Of a DNA stretch of 19,003 nt, positions 1 through 6,743 are shown one piece after another (position 1 is the first letter of the stretch; every line of letters starts with the position of its first letter). The notes beneath the pieces are model-generated. The model had not been told where the DNA came from, searched no databases, and saw only the letters and a list, made by a program, of their open reading frames with translations. The position numbers and the translations under genes were made by a program. This stretch comes from Candidatus Elusimicrobium euhamitermitis (GTDB lineage Bacteria > Elusimicrobiota > Elusimicrobia > Elusimicrobiales > Elusimicrobiaceae). The stretch spans positions 1 through 19,003 of the forward strand of contig JAIRUU010000103.1 of NCBI GenBank assembly GCA_031254225.1. Reading direction: 5' to 3'.

Positions 1-587
1 GGCAGGACTGACATAAAAGCAAACCACGCGGCTATGAAAGTAATAAAAGCGCCGAATATGCCCGCCGCGCCCAGCGCGTAATTTTCCGATACAAAAGCAA
101 AAACCGCCGCGCCGGTAAAAATAAACGGCAGAACGTAAACCGCGAGCCCGACGGCAAGTATCGTAAAAACAAAAGGCGTTATCCTGTAATAACTCTTTTT
201 AAAACTCTGCCAAATATTAAGCGGCGCGCCCAAAAGTTTGCTTTCAAGGTACGCGGACACGGCGGCCATTTTCCATACCGCGGCGATTATCAGAATAATA
301 AAAAGCGCGGCAAACAGCAGCCAAAAATAAGGGTCGGCGGCAATGGTTTTAAACGCGTCTAAAGCCGCCTGCTGCGCCTGTTCCTGCGGTAAATCCGCCG
401 AAAGCACCAGCACCGGACCGATTTTTAAGGCAAGATATGTCAAGCATGGTATCATGCCGGCGATAACTGCGCCGACGTAAATAAGCTGAAACAACAGAAG
501 ATTCACTATATTTTTAAAAAATACGTTAAAGGAATCTCCGATAATATCCGCTACGGCGTAAAGTTTTTTAAACAGTTGGGTTTGCAT
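1..587 (-). CDS. polytopic membrane protein, 3' end outside window
   Basis: An open frame starts at the ATG at 585-587 and runs off the left edge without a stop, giving 195 codons. The N-terminus reads MQTQLFKKLYAVADIIGDSF. Hydrophobic segments follow: one near residues 27-50 (NLLLFQLIYVGAVIAGMIP), one near 85-105, and at least two more between about 130 and 195, so it is an integral inner-membrane protein. It lies 8 bp after the stop of the 408-residue membrane protein on the same strand, so the two and lpxK are probably one transcript. Its layout (hydrophobic blocks separated by short loops with a 'SFKKSYYRITPF' segment) recalls the 'SFSVVKNNYWKTLG' segment of its neighbour, so the two may be distant paralogues. 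I do not recognise a family with known function. Confidence 0.75.
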   Translation of the reverse strand, partial: MQTQLFKKLYAVADIIGDSFNVFFKNIVNLLLFQLIYVGAVIAGMIPCLTYLALKIGPVLVLSADLPQEQAQQAALDAFKTIAADPYFWLLFAALFIILIIAAVWKMAAVSAYLESKLLGAPLNIWQSFKKSYYRITPFVFTILAVGLAVYVLPFIFTGAAVFAFVSENYALGAAGIFGAFITFIAAWFAFMSVL

Positions 588-595
588 TATTTATC

Positions 596-1822
596 CTATT
601 TATTTTTATCCGGCGGTGGAGGGGGAACGTTGACAACTTTAAGACGCGGCGTTACCGGGCCCGGCGGCGGCAGCGGTTCTTTAGACGTCTTGACGCCGGG
701 GTTTTCCGGAAGATATTCTGTGTCTTCCAAAGTGATTTCAAGGTTTTGCTGGGAAAGCGTTACGGTTTTTTCCATACCGTCTTCCTGCTGCCTGTTTTTA
801 TCCCTGTCGCGCAAGCGTTTTTGCAGGATTTTTTCTATATCCTGTTCGCTGGCGTTGGCGGTGTCAACGTAAAGAGTGGGCATTTCGCCTCCGGCAAAGG
901 CGGACTCTTTGTTGGCTTTATCAAAAATGCTTCTGTAAAATTTTTCGCTCTCTGGCAGGTTGTCGTAATTTTCCAAAGGTTCCGCCGAGGGAACCACTGT
1001 TTGCGCCGGCGCGGTTTTGTCAAGCTCGTCAAAATCAAGTTCGCCGTAAACGCCATCCTCAAGTTTTAAAAATAAAAGAGCATAAGCGCTGTAAATAAAA
1101 GAAGTAAGCCAGGTAATAAAAACCAGATTCACCAAGGCCATGCCCAGCCCTATCAGTATCATCAGAGGCAAATCAATTTTGCCGCTCATAAACGCGTATG
1201 ACGCGCCGCTTACAAATACGGCAAAATACATTACAAGATAATAAATTATATATACCGCAACGGCAAAAACGGCTATGCTTGCAAGATAACCCAGCGTTTT
1301 CCAGTAATTATTTTTGACGACGGAAAAGCTGTATCGGAAAGCTTCCCAAAACGTTTTTTCCCGCAGCGCAACGGCCGCCAGCACAAACACAACGTATAAA
1401 AGAGCGAACAAATTTATAACGTTAAACAGCGCCGCAAGCCGCCAGTCGTCAACGCCGGCAAAATGCAGGCCGAGGCTTATTGCGCTTATGGGAACGGACA
1501 TTAAAAGCGCGGCTGTTATGAAATGAAAAGCCGGAATTCCGCTTGACTGCATGGAAGCAAATACCCCGACGGGCGCTCCTTCCGCCCTGCTGCCGACTAT
1601 TTTTACGGCGGAGGGATAATAAAGCAGCATAATGAGACATAAAACAATCGTTGCAAACGTCGGCACTCTTAAAAGCGCGCCGCCCAGGCCTATGACCAGC
1701 GCCAGTACTGCGCAGGCGAGCGTGAGGCCCAGCATAGCCCAAAAACATTCGCCGGCGAGTTTAAAACTTCTTCCCCAGAACGCGCCGAAATCCATTGCCT
1801 TATAATTTATTTTTTCTCTCAT
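596..1822 (-). CDS. membrane protein with six predicted segments and a long Pro-rich tail
   Basis: The 408-residue protein has about six hydrophobic segments (roughly 27-51, 55-76, 97-120, 129-152, 176-205, 217-252). A hydrophilic tail of about 155 residues follows, first acidic (GELDFDELDKT) and ending in proline clusters (PLPPPGPVTP, then PPPPPDKNK). Its ATG overlaps the lpxK stop by 4 bp (ATGA), which implies translational coupling, and the next gene starts 8 bp after its stop. Between segments 4 and 5 it carries 'FWEAFRYSFSVVKNNYWKT', a cytoplasmic loop style seen in uncharacterised multi-pass families, but I cannot name a family with confidence. The tail could be a protein-interaction platform. 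The link to lipid A synthesis rests only on operon position. Confidence 0.8.
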   Translation of the reverse strand: MREKINYKAMDFGAFWGRSFKLAGECFWAMLGLTLACAVLALVIGLGGALLRVPTFATIVLCLIMLLYYPSAVKIVGSRAEGAPVGVFASMQSSGIPAFHFITAALLMSVPISAISLGLHFAGVDDWRLAALFNVINLFALLYVVFVLAAVALREKTFWEAFRYSFSVVKNNYWKTLGYLASIAVFAVAVYIIYYLVMYFAVFVSGASYAFMSGKIDLPLMILIGLGMALVNLVFITWLTSFIYSAYALLFLKLEDGVYGELDFDELDKTAPAQTVVPSAEPLENYDNLPESEKFYRSIFDKANKESAFAGGEMPTLYVDTANASEQDIEKILQKRLRDRDKNRQQEDGMEKTVTLSQQNLEITLEDTEYLPENPGVKTSKEPLPPPGPVTPRLKVVNVPPPPPDKNK

Positions 1823-2946
1823 TTTTTATTTTTACCGCCGAGTTTTGTGAAATTTGGATACAGAGCCTCAGTGAACACTTCAAATTCTTTTTTGCCTTTT
1901 ATTTCCATATTTATAGAGAGTACGTAAACGTTTTTCTTTAAAATATCCCGCCAGTTGTCGGGAAATTTTACAAAATCCTTAAATGTGGTTATAAGCGGCG
2001 CGCCGCCGGAAAGTTCCACAAAATTTTTTAAATCAAACTCTGTGTAACGCCTGTGGTCGGGGTAACGCCAGACTTTTGTCAGGGACATGCCCAGCTTCCT
2101 TAAAGTGTCTTCAAACCCTCCGGGCTCGCCTATGGCGGAAAACACGCCGGCCTCGCCTTTAAGCGAATTAAGAGGCACTTTTGCGGAGTTGCAAATATCA
2201 AAATAGTGGTCAGGTTTGTGGACGGCGCTCAAAATCTGCACGTCTTCGTTGATAAGGCGGATTTGGTCTCGTATATCTTCAAGCCTGCGGCCGTCAACAT
2301 GGTCGCTGTGCGTGATTAAAATAAGGTTGGCGCGGCTCAAACCTTTAAGGCTTTCGCGCAGTTCGCCGTAAGGCAAAAGCTTTTTGCCGCCGAACGGATT
2401 GCGCGCGTCAATGAGCAGAATATCAACGTCTCTTTTAAGGCGGAAATGCTGAAAACCGTCGTCCAGCAGAATAATCTGGCTTTTAAAACGGCGCAAAGCT
2501 TCGGTAGCGGCAAGGTAACGGTCTTTGTGTATGACGATGGGCACTTTTACGTCGGCCAGACTGCGGGACATCATAAAAGGCTCGTCGCCGGCCGTGGTCC
2601 AGTTATTTTCAAGTTCGTCGTCAAAAAGCACCACGGGGTTTTTGTCTTTAATAGCGCGTTTGTACCCGCGGGAAACTATAGCCGTTCTTATGCCCGCCTC
2701 AGCCAAAGTACGGGCCGCGAGCAGCACGGCCGTGGTTTTGCCGGTGCCGCCTGCGGTAATATTGCCTATGCAGACAACGCGCGTGTTTACCGAGTAGCTT
2801 TTGCGCCACCCGTTATCGTATAAAAACTTATTTATTGCCGTTGCGAGTCCGTAAATTTTGGACAAGAGCCATAAAAAACTCCTGCCCAAAAAATTACTTT
2901 TAAAAGTATCCCTGGTTTTTTCCAAATCCATATATTTGAGCCTCAT
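1819..2946 (-). CDS. lpxK: tetraacyldisaccharide 4'-kinase (lipid A synthesis)
   Basis: LpxK phosphorylates the 4' position of the lipid A disaccharide at the inner face of the inner membrane. The 375-residue product has the family's P-loop, NITAGGTGKTT (about 62-72), then SRGYKR (92-97), GDEP (120-123), the DDGFQH motif (162-167), and LIDARNPFG followed by LLPYGELRE. A short hydrophobic N-terminal stretch (about 23-36) fits the family's membrane association. The presence of lpxK argues for an outer membrane with lipid A. The start is uncertain: the ATG at 2946 has no Shine-Dalgarno sequence, while the ATG five codons later (2931) has GAGG nine bases upstream, so translation may begin there. 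It lies 46 bp after the pilin gene and overlaps the next membrane-protein gene by 4 bp. Confidence 0.93.
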   Translation of the reverse strand: MRLKYMDLEKTRDTFKSNFLGRSFLWLLSKIYGLATAINKFLYDNGWRKSYSVNTRVVCIGNITAGGTGKTTAVLLAARTLAEAGIRTAIVSRGYKRAIKDKNPVVLFDDELENNWTTAGDEPFMMSRSLADVKVPIVIHKDRYLAATEALRRFKSQIILLDDGFQHFRLKRDVDILLIDARNPFGGKKLLPYGELRESLKGLSRANLILITHSDHVDGRRLEDIRDQIRLINEDVQILSAVHKPDHYFDICNSAKVPLNSLKGEAGVFSAIGEPGGFEDTLRKLGMSLTKVWRYPDHRRYTEFDLKNFVELSGGAPLITTFKDFVKFPDNWRDILKKNVYVLSINMEIKGKKEFEVFTEALYPNFTKLGGKNKK

Positions 2947-2962
2947 TATTATTTTACATATT

Positions 2963-2990
2963 TTTTAATTAATCAGGGTCTTAATTAAAA
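2963..2990. repeat. inverted repeat between pilin gene and lpxK
   Basis: Ten-base arms (ttttaattaa at 2963-2972 and ttaattaaaa at 2981-2990) flank the 8-base loop tcagggtc, two bases beyond the pilin stop codon. On the minus strand the hairpin is followed by A-rich sequence, not a T-run, so it is a poor intrinsic terminator. It may protect the 3' end of the pilin mRNA or be a weak terminator that lets some transcription into lpxK. Confidence 0.45.
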
Positions 2991-2992
2991 TT

Positions 2993-4801
2993 TTAACTTA
3001 CAACGCATTTAGTCCCGTCCCAAACGGGCGCGCTCGCGGGGCAGGAGCAGTTTCCGTTGTTTGTAACCTGCCCGCCGAGACACTCCTGACACTTCAGTCC
3101 GTCCCAAATCGGCGTATTGTTCGGGCAGATGCAGCCGCCATACATGCCTTTTACCCGGCCGCCGGTACATTCCACGCATTTTGTTCCGTCCCAAACCGGC
3201 GTGCTGTTGGGGCAGGTACAGCCTCCGACGTACATGGCGCTTTGGCGTCCGCCGTCGCATACATTACATTTTGTCCCGTCCCAAGTAGGAGCTGATTTTG
3301 GGCAGACGCAGCCGCCGTATATGCCGCTTACGCGCCCGCCGTCACATGGTATGCACTTCTCTCCGTCAAAAAGAGGTGTTGCAATCGGGCATCCGCAGCC
3401 GCCGGTTGCGCCGCTTACCTGGCCGCCGGGGCATGCGGTACATTTTGTGCCGTCATAAACGGGTTTGTCCTTAGTGCATATGCAGCCGCCGTATACGCCG
3501 CTTATGCGGTCCCCGTCGCATTCTACGCATTCGGTCCCGTTCCAAAGAGGTTTTGCTGTGGTGCAGGAGCAGTTTTGTCCGGCGGGACAGGGCTGGCAGT
3601 TCTCTCCGTCCCAGTAAGGTTTAGCGCCCGGGCAGCCGCATGTCACGGGGCCGCCGCTGCCGCCCGCGACGCGCCCTCCGGTGCAGGCTATGCATTCAGT
3701 CCCGGTCCAAATAGGTTTTTCATTAGTGCAGCTGCAAGTTGTGGCTACGCCGCTGGCGCCGCCGTAAACGCGTCCGCCGGTGCAGGCCATACATTCAGTC
3801 CCCGTCCATATTGGCGTTTCTTTGGGGCAGCCGCATGTGGCGGCGCCGGCTGAGTTTGTGCTGCCGGAGAGAACCTGCCCTGCGGGACAGGCCGTGCACT
3901 GAGTTCCGTTCCATATCGGTTTATCGCCGGGACAGCCGCAAGAGACGGCCTCGCCGGAACTGCTGCTTCCCATTGGAACCTGACCGTTGGAGCAGGCCAC
4001 ACATTTTTCTCCGTTCCAAACTGGAGTTGTGTTTGAACAAACGCATGTTGTTGAGCCGCCGCTGCCAAACGGGCCGGAGCCATCCGGACACTGTGTGCAA
4101 TTTGTCCCGTTCCAGACAGGTGCGGACGAGGGGCACTTGCACCCGCTTTGCCCCGCCGCGCAGGTAGAGGTGCAGTTTGAACCGTCCCACGTCGGCAGAT
4201 TGGACGGGCATTTGCAGGAAAGATTGTAACAGACTTGATTGCCGCTGCAAGCCGGGGAACATTCAAAAGAGCCTCCCGCGGAATCTCCGGAGCCGGAAAG
4301 CAGGTATACCGTGTTGCTGCCGTTGGTTCCTATTTCAGTCCCTCCCAGCGCGCGGCAAAGCCTGTTGGCGCGAAAATTGCCGGCCGGAGCTTCGCAATGT
4401 CTCTCCCCCGGGAATTGCGGCGAAAGGGGAAAATAATGTTTATAAATATTTGACAGTCTGTTGTCCTGCCCGCTGACGTATAAGAATTGCCCCTCGGTGT
4501 TTAAAGTAAATTTTAAAGAGCCGCCCTCTATAGTGATTACGCCCGCGGAAACATTTTGCTGGTCGTTTCCGGCGCGGATGACGAGGTCTTTAAAATTCTG
4601 AGCGTACGCCCCAGTTTCGGAATAATAACTGTTTTGCGCGGTTACTATGGCTTTTGCGGGAATCATAAGATTGGTAAATCTGGTCTTATCAATGGCGGTC
4701 ATATACTGCGGCACCGCTATAGCCGTCAGTATCCCTATTATCAGCACCACTACTAATAATTCTATTAACGTAAAACCTGAAACCCTAAATTTTCTTAACA
4801 T
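2993..4801 (-). CDS. type IV pilin-like prepilin with 14 C-terminal Cys-rich tandem repeats
   Basis: The ATG at 4801 gives 602 residues. It has an AAGGA ribosome site 8 bases upstream, and the longer frame's ATG at 4843 lies beside the -10 box. The N-terminus is a classical prepilin: MLRKFRVSG then FTLIELL, with Glu at mature position 5 and a hydrophobic helix. The globular part (about 35-175) resembles PilE/PulG-type pilins and carries a pair of Cys (HCEAP, RLCRALGG). From residue 197 to the end there are 14 copies of a 23-35 residue unit of the form C-P-x(3)-P-x-W-D/N-G-x(2)-C-x(2)-C-x-G-G-x-V-x(n)-C. There are 4 Cys per unit, 54 in total; the last unit is cut to 17 residues. Type IV pilins are usually 130-200 residues, so this is a pilin with a very long disulfide-rich extension, likely surface-exposed. 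Assembly genes are not in the window. The function (adhesin, tip or minor pilin) is inferred. Confidence 0.88.
   Translation of the reverse strand: MLRKFRVSGFTLIELLVVVLIIGILTAIAVPQYMTAIDKTRFTNLMIPAKAIVTAQNSYYSETGAYAQNFKDLVIRAGNDQQNVSAGVITIEGGSLKFTLNTEGQFLYVSGQDNRLSNIYKHYFPLSPQFPGERHCEAPAGNFRANRLCRALGGTEIGTNGSNTVYLLSGSGDSAGGSFECSPACSGNQVCYNLSCKCPSNLPTWDGSNCTSTCAAGQSGCKCPSSAPVWNGTNCTQCPDGSGPFGSGGSTTCVCSNTTPVWNGEKCVACSNGQVPMGSSSSGEAVSCGCPGDKPIWNGTQCTACPAGQVLSGSTNSAGAATCGCPKETPIWTGTECMACTGGRVYGGASGVATTCSCTNEKPIWTGTECIACTGGRVAGGSGGPVTCGCPGAKPYWDGENCQPCPAGQNCSCTTAKPLWNGTECVECDGDRISGVYGGCICTKDKPVYDGTKCTACPGGQVSGATGGCGCPIATPLFDGEKCIPCDGGRVSGIYGGCVCPKSAPTWDGTKCNVCDGGRQSAMYVGGCTCPNSTPVWDGTKCVECTGGRVKGMYGGCICPNNTPIWDGLKCQECLGGQVTNNGNCSCPASAPVWDGTKCVVS
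2996..4213 (-). repeat. coding tandem repeat array, 14 Cys-rich units
   Basis: The units span residues 197-602 of the prepilin. In order from the pilin domain their lengths are 25, 32, 35, 35, 33, 32, 23, 29, 29, 29, 30, 29, 28 and 17 residues. Each begins with x-C-(P/T/S)-x(3)-P-x-(W/Y/F)-(D/N/T)-G-x-x-C. The units nearest the pilin core have long Gly/Ser-rich linkers (for example SGSTNSAGAAT), while most units near the C-terminus are regular and share a 'YGGC' ending. This gradient suggests that the distal part expanded or was homogenised more recently. Confidence 0.9.
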
Positions 4802-4809
4802 AACCCAAT

Positions 4810-4815
4810 TCCTTT
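4810..4815 (-). promoter_or_regulatory. ribosome binding site fixing the prepilin start
   Basis: The minus strand reads AAAGGA here, 8 bases before the ATG at 4801. It selects this start over the ATG at 4843, which abuts the -10 box and would put 14 extra residues in front of the prepilin leader. Confidence 0.8.
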
Positions 4816-4845
4816 CTATGCGGCATAAAATAATTAACTTCATAT

Positions 4846-4874
4846 ATTATAATAACAAAAAAACGGCGTGACAA
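4846..4874 (-). promoter_or_regulatory. sigma70-type promoter of the prepilin gene
   Basis: On the minus strand there is a -35 box TTGTCA (4869-4874, 5/6 match to TTGACA), a 17-base spacer and a perfect -10 box TATAAT (4846-4851). Transcription should start near 4839, giving a leader of about 38 nt that contains the AAAGGA ribosome site. This is the best promoter match in the window and suggests strong housekeeping expression. Confidence 0.8.
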
Positions 4875-4975
4875 TATATACCGTTTATTTATTATGGTTT
4901 CGTGGGAGAAGATAATTAAAAAATATTATAATGCGTTTTGCCTGCGCGGGGCGCGCGTAAGCCGGATTTGTTCAT

Positions 4976-5004
4976 AAAAAAAGAGCCGGCTTGGCGCCGG
5001 CCCT
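4976..5004 (-). terminator. intrinsic terminator, distal to tig
   Basis: On the minus strand the arm AGGGCCGGC (5004-4996) pairs with GCCGGCTCT (4990-4982) around a 5-base loop, with one G-T wobble, and runs straight into seven T residues. This is a textbook intrinsic terminator in the direction of tig transcription, about 140 bp beyond the tig stop. Confidence 0.8.
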
Positions 5005-5087
5005 GAAGTTAAAAAATAATCGTTTAAAGTCCTGCAAATTTCAGCAAAACAAAAAACCGCTCAGCTTTTAAATTTATTGATAAAAAT

Positions 5088-5120
5088 ATTAAAATTCCCC
5101 CTAAAAGGGGGAATTTTAAT
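5088..5120 (-). terminator. tig-proximal hairpin terminator, perfect 14-bp stem
   Basis: attaaaattccccc and gggggaattttaat form a perfect 14-bp stem around the 5-base loop taaaa, 26 bp after the tig stop. On the minus strand it is followed by atttttat, a moderate U-tract. It probably terminates tig, with the hairpin at 4976-5004 as a second stop. The symmetry also allows a role as an mRNA-stabilising hairpin. Confidence 0.7.
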
Positions 5121-5145
5121 GCAATGCCGGTTTGGCGCCGCCCAC

Positions 5146-6420
5146 TTATTTTATTTCTGCCTTGGACTTAAGAAAATCAAAAACTTTTCTCTCGGTAATA
5201 GTGGCGATAATATGGTCCTTGCGCTCATTGAAAAACGTTTTTATTTTTTTCTCTTCTTTCTTGTCGTTTTCGGCCAAAGTTTTGTCCAGCTCGGTCTGCC
5301 AGTCGGCTTCCGCAGCCGTCAGATTTTCTTTTTTGGCTATTGCGTGAATAATGTAGCCTATGCGTAAATCTTTTTCAACGTTTTCGCGCATTTTTTCGGC
5401 CAAATCTTTTTTCTGCTCGGCCGGAATGTTCTGCCCGCCGCCGTAGCGTTTTAAAAAACCTTCCACGGTGGACTCAAGCTGTTCTTCCACCAGGCCTTTG
5501 GGCAAATCAAAATTATTTTCGGCCGTGAGCGCGTCTTCAATCTGTTTTACCGTTTCGCGCTCCGCGCCGGTTTTGGCGTCCTGCGCCATGCCTTCGCGCA
5601 CTTTGGTTTTAAGGTCTTCAACCGTCTCAAAACCCATGTCTTTGGCAAAAGCCGCGTCCAGAACGGGAGCCGTTTTTTTCTTAACTTCCCGCACGGCAAC
5701 CTTGAACTCCACGGTTTCGCCGCCGACGGTTTCGGTAAAATCTTTAACGTCGCCCTTTTTCGCGTTTTTTATAATGTCCGCCATGCCGGCCACCGTCTGC
5801 GGCGCGGACATGTCAATAAGTTCTCCGTCAGCAGAAAGTTTGGGGTCTTTCACTCCGTTTTTAAGCGCGTCATAGGATACGGTTACAAAACTGTCGTTTT
5901 TAACAACGCCGTCAGCGTCGTCGTCCAAGCGGGAATTGTGTTCCAGGATTTCTTTAATGCGCGCGTCAACTTCCGCGTCGCTCACCGCGTCGGATTTTTT
6001 TGTAATTTTTATGCCGGTATAATTTTTCGGCTCAACTTCAGGCGCGGTTTCAACCAGACATTCAAAGGTAAAAGGTTTATTTTCTTCAAGCGTGTTAAAA
6101 TCCGCTTTGGTTAAAGAAGGAACGGTAACCGGATTTAATTTTTTTATTTCCAAAGCTTTTGCCACGCCGGCGCGCACGACAAAATCAACCGCGCGCTCTT
6201 TAATATGCGCCGGAAAATTCTGTTTAACAAGCTGCAGCGGCACTTTGCCGGAGCGGAAGCCCTGCATCTGCGCGCGGCTCTGCACCTGTATAAGCGCGTC
6301 GTTAAAACATTTGTTAACCAGCGCGGGGATTACTTCAACGCTTAAAGTAATTTCGGTAGGTTTTTTTGAAAGTTCTTTTACTTTTACGTCTGCTGCGTCT
6401 GCCTTTGTGAAAATGGCCAT
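5146..6420 (-). CDS. tig: trigger factor, ribosome-associated chaperone
   Basis: Trigger factor binds near the ribosome exit tunnel and shields nascent chains. The 424-residue length fits the family. The N-terminal domain has the ribosome-docking signature GFRSGKVP at residues 54-61. The C-terminal chaperone domain is recognisable from 'AFAKDMGFETVEDLKTKVREG' (about 259-279) and the long helical end. The middle region (about 168-255), where family members carry an FKBP-like prolyl isomerase domain, is short. The usual 'I-P-G-F-E' pocket segment is replaced by 'VAGMADII', so isomerase activity is doubtful. AGGAG lies 12 bases before the ATG, a long spacing. The usual neighbours clpP and clpX are absent; the gene follows two tRNA genes on the same strand. 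Confidence 0.95.
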   Translation of the reverse strand: MAIFTKADAADVKVKELSKKPTEITLSVEVIPALVNKCFNDALIQVQSRAQMQGFRSGKVPLQLVKQNFPAHIKERAVDFVVRAGVAKALEIKKLNPVTVPSLTKADFNTLEENKPFTFECLVETAPEVEPKNYTGIKITKKSDAVSDAEVDARIKEILEHNSRLDDDADGVVKNDSFVTVSYDALKNGVKDPKLSADGELIDMSAPQTVAGMADIIKNAKKGDVKDFTETVGGETVEFKVAVREVKKKTAPVLDAAFAKDMGFETVEDLKTKVREGMAQDAKTGAERETVKQIEDALTAENNFDLPKGLVEEQLESTVEGFLKRYGGGQNIPAEQKKDLAEKMRENVEKDLRIGYIIHAIAKKENLTAAEADWQTELDKTLAENDKKEEKKIKTFFNERKDHIIATITERKVFDFLKSKAEIK

Positions 6421-6633
6421 TTGAATTATGTTCTCCTGTTAATATGCATTAATAATGGACGGGGAGGGACTTGCCTTCCGGTAAATCTGCTGACGCAGAT
6501 TTCCTGCAGGCCGGGCTCGCGGTTTTTGCCTTTCGCCCGCCTTCGCTGACGCTTCGGCGCGGGCTCAAACAAAAACATCGCTCCGTCTTTGAGATCCCCG
6601 CAACGCCGAGCAGTCGGCGTTGTTCCTATTTTA
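6421..6633 (-). other. palindrome-rich spacer between tRNA-Leu and tig
   Basis: No gene is supported here. The spacer contains several inverted repeats: caacgccga/tcggcgttg with a 4-base loop (6601-6622), gcccgc/gcgggc with further internal pairing (6535-6564), and aaatctgc/gcagattt with a 4-base loop (6483-6502). It is bounded on the tig side by a second copy of the tRNA-Leu 3' end (6455-6473). It may be transcribed with the tRNAs and tig as a structured spacer RNA. Confidence 0.6.
6455..6473 (-). repeat. 19-bp copy of the tRNA-Leu 3' end
   Basis: atggacggggagggacttg at 6455-6473 matches 18 of 19 bases of 6633-6651, which is the T-arm and acceptor 3' strand of tRNA-Leu plus one flanking base. 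It is in the same orientation and exactly 178 bp away. No other part of a tRNA is present, so this is a fragment and not a gene. Confidence 0.85.
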
Positions 6634-6715
6634 TGGACGGAGAGGGACTTGAACCCTCAAGGATTTCTCCATACGGTCCTAAGCCGTACGCGTCTGCCAG
6701 TTCCGCCATCCGTCC
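6634..6715 (-). tRNA. tRNA-Leu (anticodon TAG)
   Basis: The minus strand folds as a class II tRNA. The acceptor stem GGACGGA pairs with TCCGTCC, and the discriminator is A. The anticodon arm TACGG-CTTAGGA-CCGTA gives anticodon TAG. There is a long variable arm (GGA/TCC) and the T-arm GAGGG-TTCAAGT-CCCTC. Length is 82 nt and CCA is not encoded. It lies 28 bp after tRNA-Lys. Confidence 0.96.
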
Positions 6716-6743
6716 TATATTTTAGCGGGAGGCGGCTAAAGTG

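Larger units (their letters stand above)
4802..5145. other. intergenic region between prepilin and tig
   Basis: This 344 bp gap holds the prepilin ribosome site and promoter (to 4874) and two hairpins on the tig side (4976-5004 and 5088-5120). In 4875-4975 I see only a GC-rich palindromic patch near 4940-4960 and a 19-codon reading frame I do not believe. In 5005-5087 I see nothing recognisable. Confidence 0.6.

Noticed and set aside
2996..4213. A CRISPR-like array
   Set aside because: The periodic repeats are in frame, of varying length and without unique spacers; they encode protein units.
3117..4266. Several open frames on both strands over the pilin repeat array, some themselves repetitive
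   Set aside because: Repeated DNA keeps alternative frames open. Only the minus frame with the prepilin leader has conserved Cys/Trp/Gly spacing and a promoter.
4802..4843. A 14-codon N-terminal extension of the prepilin from the ATG at 4843
   Set aside because: The ATG abuts the -10 box and lies upstream of the predicted transcription start; the proper ribosome site and prepilin leader belong to the ATG at 4801.
4916..4975. A 19-codon minus-strand frame after the distal terminator
   Set aside because: It has no ribosome site, no promoter of its own that I can see, and nothing recognisable in the peptide.
6455..6633. An integrated mobile element at tRNA-Leu
   Set aside because: The flanking copy looks like an att site, but only about 160 bp lie between and there is no integrase or other gene. 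It is reported as a repeat instead.
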